A DNA stretch of 64,000 nucleotides from Butyrivibrio sp. Su6 (lineage in GTDB: Bacteria; Bacillota; Clostridia; Lachnospirales; Lachnospiraceae). How positions within the stretch are numbered: the stretch's first letter is position 1; each line of letters starts with the position of its first letter. The position numbers and the translations under genes are program-made. The notes under the pieces were generated by a model. It did not search any database, was not told the origin of the DNA, and saw only the letters and a program-made list of their open reading frames with translations. Below, piece by piece: positions 25,839-35,364 of this stretch. The stretch covers positions 1-64,000 of the forward strand of contig NZ_FNUR01000009.1 of the NCBI RefSeq assembly GCF_900108105.1, read 5' to 3'.

Positions 25839-27269
25839 ATGAACAAAAAATATCAGGTATTACAGACACATTTTTTATGGGGAATTGATGTAATATGTAT
25901 AATACTGAGTTACCTGATGGCGACGCACATAAGGTACAGCAGCAATAATGACTGGGGAGACAAGACGCTGCACTACATGGTTTGTATTATCATGCTGCTG
26001 ATCTGCACTGTTCATGCCTTTTTGTGGGATTCAAACAAAGATTACATTACAAGAGGAAGTCTGCTTGAGCTCATGGCGGTTATCAGGTTTAACTCCATGA
26101 TGCTGATAATTACACTTGTTATAGTTTATTTCCTGAAATGGTCTGATATTTTGTCACGTTTTGTGATCTCCAATTTCCTTTGGATGGTCATTCTCTCTAT
26201 GTTTGTAGTGAGAGTTCTTTTCAAAACCTATTTCAAGATGTACCTGTCCAATGAAGCTAACGCAGTGAGAGTAGTCGTGGTGGCTGAGCGAAACCTCATG
26301 GAAGAGACTATCAGGAGATTTACCAAGGAGAACATGAACCTTGGCTATAAGGTTATAAGAGCCTATTGCACAGACAAAAGAGATACCGACTCAAAGGATC
26401 CTAAATGGTACATCGACGGTGTTCACATCCACGAGGGAATAGACAATCTTACGGGAAGACTTATCACAGATCCTTTTGATGAAGTGTTCATCAATACGCC
26501 CAACATCCCTCAAAAAGACATGCAGGACATTATCATGGGCTTTGAAGAGATGGGCGTTACAGTGCATTACAATCTGGAGCTTCCGGATGGAGGAATGGGA
26601 ACAGCCAAGGTTGGCGACTATAATGGTTACTCAGTTATCACCTACACCATGGCCAAGGACAGCTACAGATGGCTTTGGGTAAAAAGACTTGTGGATATAC
26701 TGGGAGGCCTTGTGGGACTGGTACTTACCGGAATCATAACTCTTTTCCTCGCTCCTGCTATTAAGCTTGACTCTCCGGGGCCGGTTTTCTTTTCCCAGAC
26801 CAGAATAGGTAAAAACGGCCGAAGATTCAAAATCTATAAATTCAGATCCATGTACATCGATGCTGAAGAGCGCAAGAAAGAGCTGATGGATCAGAATGAG
26901 ATGTCAGGTCTCATGTTCAAGATGAAAAATGACCCGAGAATAACAAAGGTCGGAGCCTTTATCAGAAAGACGAGCCTTGATGAGTTCCCGCAGTTCTTAA
27001 ATGTCTTAAAGGGCGATATGAGCCTTGTGGGAACAAGACCACCGACAGAAGCAGAGTTTGAGCAGTACAATGAGCACTACAGAAGAAGAATCTCCATGAC
27101 ACCGGGACTTACAGGCCTTTGGCAGATAAGTGGACGAAGTGACATCGAGGACTTCGACGAAGTGGTCAGACTTGATCTTAAGTATATTGATAACTGGAAT
27201 CTGTTAGAAGATTTTAAAATTTTGGCGCAGACAGCGCTGGTAGTATTATTCGGAAAAGGTGCTAAATAA
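25839..27269 (+). CDS. Undecaprenyl-phosphate sugar phosphotransferase (priming glycosyltransferase, WbaP/EpsE-like)
   Basis: 476 aa. Several membrane segments at residues about 10-125, a CoA-binding-like domain ([12 protein letters not shown]), and the C-terminal catalytic bacterial sugar transferase domain from about residue 285: [61 protein letters not shown] and [14 protein letters not shown]. It loads the first sugar 1-phosphate onto undecaprenyl phosphate. ATG 25839 chosen because AAGGGGAAGAG lies upstream. Its own regulated promoter (box at 25761) is likely because it is separated from the rest of the locus by the element scar. Confidence 0.94.
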   Translation: MNKKYQVLQTHFLWGIDVICIILSYLMATHIRYSSNNDWGDKTLHYMVCIIMLLICTVHAFLWDSNKDYITRGSLLELMAVIRFNSMMLIITLVIVYFLKWSDILSRFVISNFLWMVILSMFVVRVLFKTYFKMYLSNEANAVRVVVVAERNLMEETIRRFTKENMNLGYKVIRAYCTDKRDTDSKDPKWYIDGVHIHEGIDNLTGRLITDPFDEVFINTPNIPQKDMQDIIMGFEEMGVTVHYNLELPDGGMGTAKVGDYNGYSVITYTMAKDSYRWLWVKRLVDILGGLVGLVLTGIITLFLAPAIKLDSPGPVFFSQTRIGKNGRRFKIYKFRSMYIDAEERKKELMDQNEMSGLMFKMKNDPRITKVGAFIRKTSLDEFPQFLNVLKGDMSLVGTRPPTEAEFEQYNEHYRRRISMTPGLTGLWQISGRSDIEDFDEVVRLDLKYIDNWNLLEDFKILAQTALVVLFGKGAK

Positions 27270-27280
27270 GCACCTTTTTT
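27254..27280 (+). terminator. Terminator overlapping the end of the priming glycosyltransferase
   Basis: AAAAGGTGCT / AGCACCTTTT hairpin with a 5-nt loop runs through the stop codon and continues into T residues. Ends the exopolysaccharide locus. Confidence 0.85.
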
Positions 27281-27305
27281 CGATTACCCCCAATCCTATA
27301 GAATA

Positions 27306-27314
27306 TGATATACT
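27306..27314 (+). promoter_or_regulatory. Extended -10 promoter of gdpP-rplI-dnaB
   Basis: TGATATACT is a TG-extended -10 element, 43 nt before the gdpP start; the -35 region is poor, as often with extended -10 promoters. The same nonamer occurs before glgC. Confidence 0.45.
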
Positions 27315-27356
27315 AATGGGGAGAATGGCCATAAAGTTGGGGAAGAGGACAATTAT

Positions 27357-29408
27357 ATGTCTAATAAGAATAGAATTAAGTTAAAAGGTAAGTTAAAAAC
27401 ATATCTTAGCGTCTTTACATTTCTTGGAATTCTGCTTCTTGTGGTAAACATTGGTGTGTTTACTGTGGATTTCACGGCAGGACTGATACTCCTTGCATTT
27501 ACAGGCCTTTATTTTGTGGCAGTTATTTATTTGAATTTCTACAACAAGCCCATCATTATGAATGAGCTTGTGAGCTTTGCTACGCAGTACGGACAGATCC
27601 AGAAAAAACTTTTAAGAGAGCTGGACCTTGCCCACGCGGTTCTTGACGACTCCGGAAAGGTTGTCTGGTCCAACATAGCTTTTGAGAGAATAGTCCATCA
27701 GGAAAAAGGTTTCAGGAAGAATATCACAGCTCTTTTCCCAAGTATTACTCAGGATAAATTCCCTGCAGGATACGACGAAGTTTCCTATGAAATAGAGTAC
27801 GAGAACAACAATTACACTATAAAGATGAAGAGAATTTCCCTTAAGGAGATGGCTGACAACAGCGATATCATTGATGCGCCAAACTATGAGGGAAGCCTTA
27901 TTGCTATTTACATGTTCGATGAGACAGCGCTGAAGCTGGCTATTCAGGAAGTTGATAACCAGTCATTGGCAGCAGGCCTTATCTACCTTGATAACTATGA
28001 GGAGGCTCTTGATAGTGTCGAGGAAGTAAGAAGATCTCTTTTGACAGCCCTTATCGATAGAAAGATAAACAAGTACATTGCGTCCTGCAATGGTATTGCA
28101 AAAAAGATAGAGAAAGACAAATACTTCGTAGTAATGCCTAAAAAATCCTGCGAGATGCTTAAGGAGCAGAGATTTGACCTCTTAGAGGATGTTAAGACAG
28201 TTAACATCGGCAATGAGATGGCGGTTACTCTTAGTATCGGTATAGGTCTTAACGGATTGTCTTATGCGCAGAACTACGAGTTTGCAAGGAATGCCATTGA
28301 CCTGGCTCTTGGACGAGGCGGTGATCAGGCGGTAGTTAAGAGCGCAGATAACATCTCTTACTACGGTGGAAAGAGTCAGCAGATTGAAAAGAGTACCAGG
28401 GTTAAGGCCAGAGTTAAGGCACATGCCCTTCGCGAGATCATCTCCGGTAAGGACTCAGTTATCGTTATGGGTCACAGGATCGGTGACGTAGACAGCTTTG
28501 GCTCATCTGTTGGTATTTACAGGATTGCCAAGACATTGGACAGAAAGTGCCATATCGTGCTTAATGATGTGACCACATCCATGCAGCCTTTGGTTGACCT
28601 GTTTAAGAACAATCCGGACTATGAAGATGACATGATCATCAACAATCAGCAGGCTATAGACATTGCAGGCAATAACACCGTTCTGGTTGTAGTTGATGTT
28701 AATAAGCCAAGCATTACAGAGTGTCCTGAACTTTTGAGATTCTGTAAGACAATCGTGGTCCTTGATCACCACAGACAGGGAACTGAGATCATAGAGAATG
28801 CCACACTTTCATATGTTGAGCCCTATGCTTCATCTGCCTGCGAAATGGTTTCAGAGATCCTGCAGTACATCGGTGAAAACGTAAAGATCAAGAATGAAGA
28901 GGCAGATTCTCTTTATTCCGGTATGATCGTCGACACCAATAACTTTATGAATAAGACAGGTGTCCGCACATTTGAGGCCGCTGCTTTCCTTAGGAGAAAC
29001 GGCGCAGATGTGACAAGAGTTAGAAAGCTCTTCAGAGAGGATGCCAATGAGTATAAAGCCAAGGCGGATGCCGTAAGTCAGGCCGAGGTTTACCGCGGAA
29101 GATATGCTATTTCAGTGCTTATCAACGACGACATTCAGAGCCCGACCATCATCGGAGCGCAGGCTGCCAACGAACTTCTTAATATCAAGGGAGTCAGGGC
29201 AAGCTTTGTTTGCACCGAGTATCAGAACCAGGTTTATGTAAGCGCCAGATCAATAGATGAAGTCAATGTTCAGGTAGTTATGGAGAAGCTTGGAGGCGGC
29301 GGCCACATGAGCTCGGCGGGATGCCAGATGGAAGGCGTATCCGCAGCAGAGGCAGTGGTTGTTGTTAAGAATACAATAGATAAAATGATAGACGAAGGAG
29401 AACTATAA
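27357..29408 (+). CDS. gdpP: Cyclic-di-AMP phosphodiesterase GdpP (DHH-DHHA1)
   Basis: 683 aa, full length. Two membrane helices at about residues 14-55, a PAS-like domain, a degenerate GGDEF domain, and the catalytic DHH-DHHA1 part starting near residue 360: SVIVMGHRIGDVDSFGSS, VVVDVNKP, VLDHHRQG and the C-terminal GGGGHMSSAGC. It hydrolyses c-di-AMP to pApA and so tunes potassium, cell-wall and stress physiology. It lies 3 nt before rplI, then dnaB, a conserved Firmicute order. Confidence 0.96.
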   Translation: MSNKNRIKLKGKLKTYLSVFTFLGILLLVVNIGVFTVDFTAGLILLAFTGLYFVAVIYLNFYNKPIIMNELVSFATQYGQIQKKLLRELDLAHAVLDDSGKVVWSNIAFERIVHQEKGFRKNITALFPSITQDKFPAGYDEVSYEIEYENNNYTIKMKRISLKEMADNSDIIDAPNYEGSLIAIYMFDETALKLAIQEVDNQSLAAGLIYLDNYEEALDSVEEVRRSLLTALIDRKINKYIASCNGIAKKIEKDKYFVVMPKKSCEMLKEQRFDLLEDVKTVNIGNEMAVTLSIGIGLNGLSYAQNYEFARNAIDLALGRGGDQAVVKSADNISYYGGKSQQIEKSTRVKARVKAHALREIISGKDSVIVMGHRIGDVDSFGSSVGIYRIAKTLDRKCHIVLNDVTTSMQPLVDLFKNNPDYEDDMIINNQQAIDIAGNNTVLVVVDVNKPSITECPELLRFCKTIVVLDHHRQGTEIIENATLSYVEPYASSACEMVSEILQYIGENVKIKNEEADSLYSGMIVDTNNFMNKTGVRTFEAAAFLRRNGADVTRVRKLFREDANEYKAKADAVSQAEVYRGRYAISVLINDDIQSPTIIGAQAANELLNIKGVRASFVCTEYQNQVYVSARSIDEVNVQVVMEKLGGGGHMSSAGCQMEGVSAAEAVVVVKNTIDKMIDEGEL

Positions 29409-29411
29409 CAG

Positions 29412-29858
29412 ATGCAGGTTATTTTATTAGAAGACGTTAAGTCTCTTGGAAAAAAAGGACAGATTGTAAAGGTAAGCGATGGCTATGCCAGAAACTTCGT
29501 ACTTCCTAAAAATCTTGGAGTAGAAGCTACTCAGAAAAACTTAAATGAGCTTAAGAATCAGCAGAAAAGAGATTCCATCAACGCCCAGCACGCTCTCGAG
29601 GAAGCTCAGGCTTACGGCGAGAGAATCAGTAAGGAAACAGTTCAGCTTACAATGAAGGCCGGCGAGGGCGGAAGAGTATTCGGATCCGTTTCTTCAAAAG
29701 AAATAGTTACAGCAGCCAAGCAGCAGTTTGGATTTGATATTGATAAAAAGAAACTTCAGATGCCTGAACCTATCAAGGCTTTTGGTACATATGAGATTCC
29801 TGTAAAGCTCCATCCACAGGTTACAACCACATTAAAGGTTAGCGTAAAGGAACAGTAA
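29412..29858 (+). CDS. rplI: 50S ribosomal protein L9
   Basis: 148 aa. Starts MQVILLEDVKSLGKKGQIVKV and contains the KVSDGYARNFVLPKNLGVEAT signature, followed by the long central helix and C-terminal domain. Binds 23S rRNA and helps keep reading frame. Three nt downstream of gdpP and one nt before dnaB, so translation is likely coupled. Confidence 0.98.
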   Translation: MQVILLEDVKSLGKKGQIVKVSDGYARNFVLPKNLGVEATQKNLNELKNQQKRDSINAQHALEEAQAYGERISKETVQLTMKAGEGGRVFGSVSSKEIVTAAKQQFGFDIDKKKLQMPEPIKAFGTYEIPVKLHPQVTTTLKVSVKEQ

Positions 29859-29859
29859 A

Positions 29860-31203
29860 ATGGCTGATGAGACACTGTTAAAACGTGTCGCACCTAACAG
29901 TCTGGAAGCAGAGCAGTCTGTAGTTGGTGCGATGCTCATGGATAAAGATGCTATTGAGATAGCAGCAGAGATTGTGACAGCAGATGATTTCTATAACAGG
30001 CAGCTGGGAACGATCTTTGAGACCATGGTTGAACTGAATAGAGAAGGTAGCGCAGTTGATGTGGTAACACTTCAGAACCGCCTCCGTGAAAAAAATGTTC
30101 CGCCGAATGTGAGCAGTGTTGAATACATCGGCGAGCTTGTTTCTGCGGTACCTACGTCTGCAAACGTTAAATACTATGCGCAGATAGTAGCAGATAAGTC
30201 CACACTCCGTAAGCTTATCCACGTAAGTGAAGATACTATCAACAACTGCTATGCGGGCGGTGAGAACATGGAAGGCATCCTCAATGACGTTGAAAAGAAT
30301 GTTTTCCAGATCACACAAAAGCGCAATACAGGCGACTTCGTTTCAATCGATCAGGTTGTAATGAATGCCCTTAACAGAATTGAGATTGCCAGCAAGATGA
30401 AGGGCAATGTTACAGGTCACGCCACAGGCTTTACAGACCTTGACTACAACACAGCAGGTTTCCAGCCTTCTGACCTTATCCTCATTGCAGCCAGACCTGC
30501 CATGGGTAAAACAGCCTTTGTTCTTAACATAGCTGAACACATGGCCTTTCATGACAACAAGTGCGTTGCCATGTTTTCACTGGAAATGTCAAAGGAGCAG
30601 TTCGTTAACCGTCTCCTTTCCATGGAATCACACGTAGATTCTCAGCATATCAGAACCGGTAATATGTCAGATATGGACTGGGAAAAACTTATTGAGAGTG
30701 CCGATGTCATCGGATCTTCAAAACTGATAATTGACGATACGCCGAGTATTTCAATCCAGGAGCTTAGGTCCAAGTGTCGTAAATATAAGATGGAGTTTGA
30801 CCTTCAGGTTATTATGATCGACTATTTGCAGCTTATGTCAGGTGGAACAGGAAGAAGCTCTGAATCAAGACAGCAGGAGATTTCAGAGATTTCAAGATCT
30901 CTCAAGGCTCTTGCCAGAGAGCTCAATGTCCCTGTCATAGCTCTTTCACAGCTCTCCCGAGCAGTTGAGCAAAGGCCTGACCACAGACCCATGCTTTCAG
31001 ACCTTCGAGAGTCCGGAGCCATCGAGCAGGATGCGGATATGGTAATGTTCATCTACAGAGATGACTATTACAATAAAGACACAGAGAAAAAAGGTGTTGC
31101 AGAGATTATTATTGCAAAACAGCGTCACGGCCCAATCGGCACAGTTGAGCTGCTTTGGCTTCCTCAGTATACCAAGTTTGCAAATTTGGAAAGAGGACAT
31201 TAA
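29860..31203 (+). CDS. dnaB: Replicative DNA helicase DnaB
   Basis: 447 aa. N-terminal DnaB domain (PNSLEAEQSVVGAMLMD) and the RecA-like helicase: TGFTDLD, Walker A AARPAMGKTAF (about residue 210), MIDYLQLM Walker B, QLSRAVEQRPDHRPMLSDLR and DADMVMFIYRD. Unwinds DNA at the replication fork as a hexamer. Its likely loader partners, dnaC-like and dnaD-like, are at 51963-54247. Ends in a strong terminator. Confidence 0.97.
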   Translation: MADETLLKRVAPNSLEAEQSVVGAMLMDKDAIEIAAEIVTADDFYNRQLGTIFETMVELNREGSAVDVVTLQNRLREKNVPPNVSSVEYIGELVSAVPTSANVKYYAQIVADKSTLRKLIHVSEDTINNCYAGGENMEGILNDVEKNVFQITQKRNTGDFVSIDQVVMNALNRIEIASKMKGNVTGHATGFTDLDYNTAGFQPSDLILIAARPAMGKTAFVLNIAEHMAFHDNKCVAMFSLEMSKEQFVNRLLSMESHVDSQHIRTGNMSDMDWEKLIESADVIGSSKLIIDDTPSISIQELRSKCRKYKMEFDLQVIMIDYLQLMSGGTGRSSESRQQEISEISRSLKALARELNVPVIALSQLSRAVEQRPDHRPMLSDLRESGAIEQDADMVMFIYRDDYYNKDTEKKGVAEIIIAKQRHGPIGTVELLWLPQYTKFANLERGH

Positions 31204-31215
31204 GGGCATAAAAAA

Positions 31216-31248
31216 AGGGCTTCCCATTTGGGAAGCTCTTGTTTTTTA
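31216..31248 (+). terminator. Terminator after dnaB (also usable by the ferredoxin gene)
   Basis: 10-bp stem AGGGCTTCCC / GGGAAGCTCT with a 4-nt loop and six T. A run of A on the left side lets it act for the minus-strand ferredoxin gene as well. Confidence 0.92.
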
Positions 31249-31251
31249 CGA

Positions 31252-31422
31252 TTAACCCTGAGCGATTGCTGAAACAGGGCACTGAGCTGCGCATGATCCG
31301 CAGTCGATGCATGTGTTTGCGTCGATAACGTACTGTGTATCTCCCTGAGAAATAGCTGAAACAGGGCACTGTGCAGCACAAGAACCGCAGCTGATGCAAC
31401 CATCACTAATAACGTATGCCAT
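31252..31422 (-). CDS. 2[4Fe-4S] ferredoxin, 56 aa
   Basis: Small gene read directly from the minus strand: start ATG at 31420-31422, stop TAA at 31252-31254. Starts MAYVISDGCISCGSCAAQCP and has a second motif CIDCGSCAAQCP; each half is CxxCxxCxxxCP, so two 4Fe-4S clusters. The halves are internal repeats (VSAISQG and VSAIAQG). AAGGAG lies 8 nt before the ATG. It is the likely electron acceptor of pyruvate:ferredoxin oxidoreductase, encoded divergently 336 nt away. Codon use is optimal, as for a highly expressed protein. Confidence 0.96.
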   Translation of the reverse strand: MAYVISDGCISCGSCAAQCPVSAISQGDTQYVIDANTCIDCGSCAAQCPVSAIAQG

Positions 31423-31463
31423 AATACTAGTCTCCTTCCATATAGAAAAAATAAATTGTGTAG

Positions 31464-31496
31464 CAAAAAACAGATTGGCTTTGCCGTTACCAATCT
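31464..31496 (-). promoter_or_regulatory. Hairpin plus T run in the ferredoxin leader (attenuator or 5' stabiliser)
   Basis: On the minus strand, AGATTGG / CCAATCT with an 11-nt loop is followed by GTTTTTTGC, about 40 nt before the ferredoxin ATG and only a few nucleotides after the expected transcription start. It has terminator form but lies very close to the start. Confidence 0.5.
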
Positions 31497-31509
31497 TTGA
31501 TACAAAAAT

Positions 31510-31538
31510 ATCTTATAATAAGAGAACTGTTTTTACAA
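31510..31538 (-). promoter_or_regulatory. Ferredoxin promoter
   Basis: On the minus strand, TTGTAA, 17 nt, TAAGAT. No better pair in the 336-nt gap. Confidence 0.55.
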
Positions 31539-31591
31539 TACTATAATCGAAAACTTTTATCAGATGAAATAATTAAATAAAAATAAATTGG

Positions 31592-31620
31592 CTGACAATA
31601 TAGGTAATCTGTGGTACTAT
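31592..31620 (+). promoter_or_regulatory. nifJ promoter
   Basis: CTGACA, exactly 17 nt, TACTAT. This leaves a leader of about 130 nt before the nifJ start. Confidence 0.6.
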
Positions 31621-31758
31621 TGAATTCGGCAGAATACGTGCAATTCTCTCCGTCACATTGGCTTTTTTCTAGGGAGGAAAAGGGGTGTGAACGGTGTTTT
31701 TGTGCGACAATTTAATAAAGAGCCAAAATAATCCAAAAATAAGGTAGGAGGAAACAAA

Positions 31759-34700
31759 ATGGCAAGAAACATGAAAACCATGGACGGTAACGAAGCTGCT
31801 GCATATGCATCATATGCGTTTACTGAAGTTGCCGCTATGTACCCGATCACTCCATCATCTGTTATGCCAGAGCATGTAGATGAGTGGGCAACAGCTGGAA
31901 AGAAGAATATTTTCGGCCGTACTGTTCAGATTACAGAGATGCAGTCTGAAGCCGGTGCAGCAGGTGCTGTACACGGATCGCTGGTAGTAGGTGCTCTTAC
32001 ATCTACATATACAGCTTCTCAGGGACTTCTTCTTATGATTCCTGATATTTACAAGGTTGCAGGTGAGAGACTCCCTGGCGTGTTCAACGTATCAGCTCGT
32101 TGCGTAGCTTCTCATGCACTTAACATTTTCGGTGATCACTCAGACGTTTACGCTTGCCGTCAGACTGGTGCTGCAATGCTTTGCGATTCTAGCGTACAGG
32201 AAGTTATGGACTTAACACCTGTTGCATACTGCGCAGCAATCGAGGGTAGAATTCCTTTCATTAACTTCTTTGATGGATTCCGTACATCACACGAAATTCA
32301 GAAGATCGAGGTTTGGGACTACAAGGATCTCGACGAGATGGTTAACCATGATGCAATCGATGCATTCAAGGCTAACGCTCTTAATCCTAACCACCCATGC
32401 CAGATGGGCTCAGCTCAGAACCCTGACATCTTCTTCCAGACAAGAGAAGCTTGTAACACAGGTTACAACGAACTTCCTGAAATCGTTCAGAAGTACATGG
32501 ATAAGGTTAACGCTAAGATTGGTACAGATTACAAGCTCTTCAACTACTATGGTGATCCTAACGCAGAAGTAGTTATCGTAGCTATGGGTTCTGTAAACGA
32601 TACAATCGAAGAGACAATCGATTACCTTGAGAAACAGGGCAAGAAGGTTGGTGTTGTAAAGGTTAGACTTTACAGACCATTCTCAGCTAAGGCACTTGTT
32701 GCTGCAATCCCTGATTCAGTTAAGAGAATCGAAGTTCTTGATAGAACAAAAGAGCCTGGATCATATCGTGAGCCACTTGCTCTCGATGTTATCGCAGCTC
32801 TTAAGGGAACAAAGTTTGAGTCAGTTCCTGTATTCTGTGGACGTTATGGCCTTGGTTCTAAGGACACAACACCTGCACAGATTGTTGCAGTATTTGAAAA
32901 TGACAAGAAGGAAGAGTTCACAATCGGTATCGAAGATGATGTAACAAATCTTTCACTTGATGCTGGTGCACCTCTTGTTACAACTCCAGAGGGAACAACA
33001 AACTGTAAGTTCTGGGGCCTTGGTGCTGATGGTACTGTTGGTGCTAACAAGAACTCAATCAAGATCATTGGTGATAACACAGACATGTATGCTCAGGCAT
33101 ACTTTGACTATGACTCTAAGAAGTCTGGTGGTGTTACAATGTCTCACCTTAGATTTGGTAAGAAGCCTATTAAGTCAACTTACCTCATCAAGAAGGCTGA
33201 CTTCGTAGCTTGCCACAATCCTTCATACATCCGCAAGTTCAACATGGTTCAGGAACTTGTTGATGGAGGTTCATTCCTTCTCAACTGCCCATGGACAGTA
33301 GATCAGCTTGATGCTGAGATCCCTGGACAGGTTAAGAAGTTCATGTATGATCACAAGATCAACTTCTACATCATGAATGGTTCTAAGATCGGTGTTGAAG
33401 TTGGAATGGGTCCTACAAGAATTAACACAATCCTTCAGTCAGCATTCTTCAACATCACAAAGATCATTCCTGAAGAAGATGCTATCAAGTTCATGAAGGA
33501 TGCAGCTCAGAAGACATACGGCCGTAAGGGTGAAGATGTCGTTAAGAAGAACTGGGCAGCTATTGATGCCGGTGCAGATCCAAAGAACCTTATCAAGGTT
33601 GAGATCCCTGAGTCATGGGCTAACGCTGAGGATGAAGGTCTTGACTTCAAGAAGGCAGAAGGATCAAGAAAGGATGTTATCGACTTCGTTAACAACATCC
33701 AGTCTAAGGTTAATGCACAGGAAGGTAATACACTTAAGGTTTCTGATTGTCTTCCATACGTTGATGGTGCTACACCTTCAGGATCAGCTGCATACGAGAA
33801 GAGAGGTATCGCAGTAAACGTTCCTGCTTGGGATGCTTCAACATGTATCGGTTGTGGATTCTGCTCACTTGTATGTCCTCACGCAGCAATCCGTACAATC
33901 GCTATGACAGACGATGAGATCGCTAAGGCTCCAGAAGGACTTCAGACAAAGCCACTTGCTGGAATGGATGGATATAAGTATTCAGTTGTTATTTCTGCTC
34001 TTGACTGTACAGGTTGCGGATCTTGCGCAAATGTATGTCCTGGTAACAATAAGGGCGAGACACTTAAGATGGGTGCTATCGCTGCTAACAAGGATGAGCA
34101 GAAGTACTTCGACTATGCTGTAACACTTCCTATTAAGGAAGACGTTGTTGCTAAGTTCGGTGAAGGCTCAATCAAGGGATCACAGTTCAAGCAGCCTCTC
34201 CTTGAGTTCTCAGGAGCTTGTGCTGGTTGTGGTGAAACACCTTACGTTAAGCTTGTTACTCAGCTCTTTGGTGACAGAATGTACGTTGCAAACGCTACAG
34301 GATGTACATCAATCTGGGGTAACTCATCACCTTCAACACCTTACACAGTAAACGCTAAGGGACAGGGCCCAGCTTGGGATAACTCACTGTTCGAAGATAA
34401 TGCTGAGTTTGGTATGGGTATGGTTCTTGCACAGAACGCTCTCCGTGATGCAATCAAGGAGAAGGTTGAAGAGATCGTAGCTGCAGGCGGCGCTGCTAAG
34501 GATGCTGCTCAGAAGTGGCTTGATACATTCAACATCGGTTCTGAGAACACAGCAGCTACAGAGGCTCTTGTTGAGGCTCTTAAGAACGACACTTCAGATG
34601 CTGCTAAGTACGTTGTAAAGAATAAAGACTTTGCTGCTAAGAAGTCACAGTGGATCTTCGGTGGTGACGGATGGGCATTCGACATCGGATTCGGTGGTCT

Positions 34701-35289
34701 CGATCACGTACTTGCTTCCGGTAAGGATGTTAACGTTCTCGTTGTAAACACTGAGGTTTACTCAAATACAGGTGGACAGTCTTCAAAGGCTACTCCTACA
34801 GGTGCTGTTGCACAGTTCGCTGCAGGTGGTAAAGAGATTAAGCAGAAAGACCTTGCTTCAATCGCTATGAGCTATGGCTACGTATACGTTGCACAGATTG
34901 CTATGGGTGCTAACATGCAGCAGACAATCAATGCAATCAAAGAAGCTGAAGCTTATCCAGGACCTTCACTTATCATCGCTTATGCACCATGTATCAACCA
35001 GGGTCTTAAGGCTGGTATGAACAAGGTTATGGACGAAGAGAAGAAGGCTGTTGCTACAGGATATTGGGATATGTTCAGATTCAATCCTCAGGCAGAGAAC
35101 AAGTTCACACTTGATTCTAAGCCAGCTACAGAGGACTTCCAGAGCTTCCTTGATGGTGAGGTTCGTTACCTTTCACTTAAGCTCAAGAATCCTGAGAGAG
35201 CAGCTAAGCTCAATGCTATGGCAGCTGAGCATGCTAAGGAGCACAGAGCTTATCTTGAAAAACTTGTTACACTTTACGGAAAGCAGTAA
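31759..35289 (+). CDS. nifJ: Pyruvate:ferredoxin (flavodoxin) oxidoreductase
   Basis: 1176 aa, a single-chain homodimer-type enzyme. Begins with the pyrimidine-binding domain (YPITPSSVMPEHVDEWA), then the PFOR II domain, the gamma domain (SGGVTMSHLRFG), two ferredoxin motifs CIGCGFCSLVCP (about residue 696) and CTGCGSCANVCP (about 753), the third-cluster CAGCGETPY, and the TPP site GGDGWAFDIGFGGLDH with NTEVYSNTGGQSSKATPTG. Oxidises pyruvate with CoA to acetyl-CoA, CO2 and reduced ferredoxin. AGGAGG precedes ATG and codon use is extremely biased, typical of the top-expressed protein of fermentative cells. Confidence 0.98.
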   Translation: MARNMKTMDGNEAAAYASYAFTEVAAMYPITPSSVMPEHVDEWATAGKKNIFGRTVQITEMQSEAGAAGAVHGSLVVGALTSTYTASQGLLLMIPDIYKVAGERLPGVFNVSARCVASHALNIFGDHSDVYACRQTGAAMLCDSSVQEVMDLTPVAYCAAIEGRIPFINFFDGFRTSHEIQKIEVWDYKDLDEMVNHDAIDAFKANALNPNHPCQMGSAQNPDIFFQTREACNTGYNELPEIVQKYMDKVNAKIGTDYKLFNYYGDPNAEVVIVAMGSVNDTIEETIDYLEKQGKKVGVVKVRLYRPFSAKALVAAIPDSVKRIEVLDRTKEPGSYREPLALDVIAALKGTKFESVPVFCGRYGLGSKDTTPAQIVAVFENDKKEEFTIGIEDDVTNLSLDAGAPLVTTPEGTTNCKFWGLGADGTVGANKNSIKIIGDNTDMYAQAYFDYDSKKSGGVTMSHLRFGKKPIKSTYLIKKADFVACHNPSYIRKFNMVQELVDGGSFLLNCPWTVDQLDAEIPGQVKKFMYDHKINFYIMNGSKIGVEVGMGPTRINTILQSAFFNITKIIPEEDAIKFMKDAAQKTYGRKGEDVVKKNWAAIDAGADPKNLIKVEIPESWANAEDEGLDFKKAEGSRKDVIDFVNNIQSKVNAQEGNTLKVSDCLPYVDGATPSGSAAYEKRGIAVNVPAWDASTCIGCGFCSLVCPHAAIRTIAMTDDEIAKAPEGLQTKPLAGMDGYKYSVVISALDCTGCGSCANVCPGNNKGETLKMGAIAANKDEQKYFDYAVTLPIKEDVVAKFGEGSIKGSQFKQPLLEFSGACAGCGETPYVKLVTQLFGDRMYVANATGCTSIWGNSSPSTPYTVNAKGQGPAWDNSLFEDNAEFGMGMVLAQNALRDAIKEKVEEIVAAGGAAKDAAQKWLDTFNIGSENTAATEALVEALKNDTSDAAKYVVKNKDFAAKKSQWIFGGDGWAFDIGFGGLDHVLASGKDVNVLVVNTEVYSNTGGQSSKATPTGAVAQFAAGGKEIKQKDLASIAMSYGYVYVAQIAMGANMQQTINAIKEAEAYPGPSLIIAYAPCINQGLKAGMNKVMDEEKKAVATGYWDMFRFNPQAENKFTLDSKPATEDFQSFLDGEVRYLSLKLKNPERAAKLNAMAAEHAKEHRAYLEKLVTLYGKQ

Positions 35290-35308
35290 TAAGAAAATAA
35301 AGATAAAA

Positions 35309-35344
35309 GAAAAGGCCGGTTCGAAAGAACCGGTCTTTTTTTAA
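35309..35344 (+). terminator. Terminator after nifJ, bidirectional with mecA
   Basis: AAAAGGCCGGTTC / GAACCGGTCTTTT stem with a GAAA tetraloop and seven T. A-rich left flank provides T residues for mecA transcripts. Confidence 0.95.
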
Positions 35345-35364
35345 ACTTGAAATTAAATTAAAGA

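Noticed and set aside
31759..35289. Many long opposite and shifted frames inside nifJ
   Set aside because: Produced by strong codon bias; only the PFOR frame has conserved domains.
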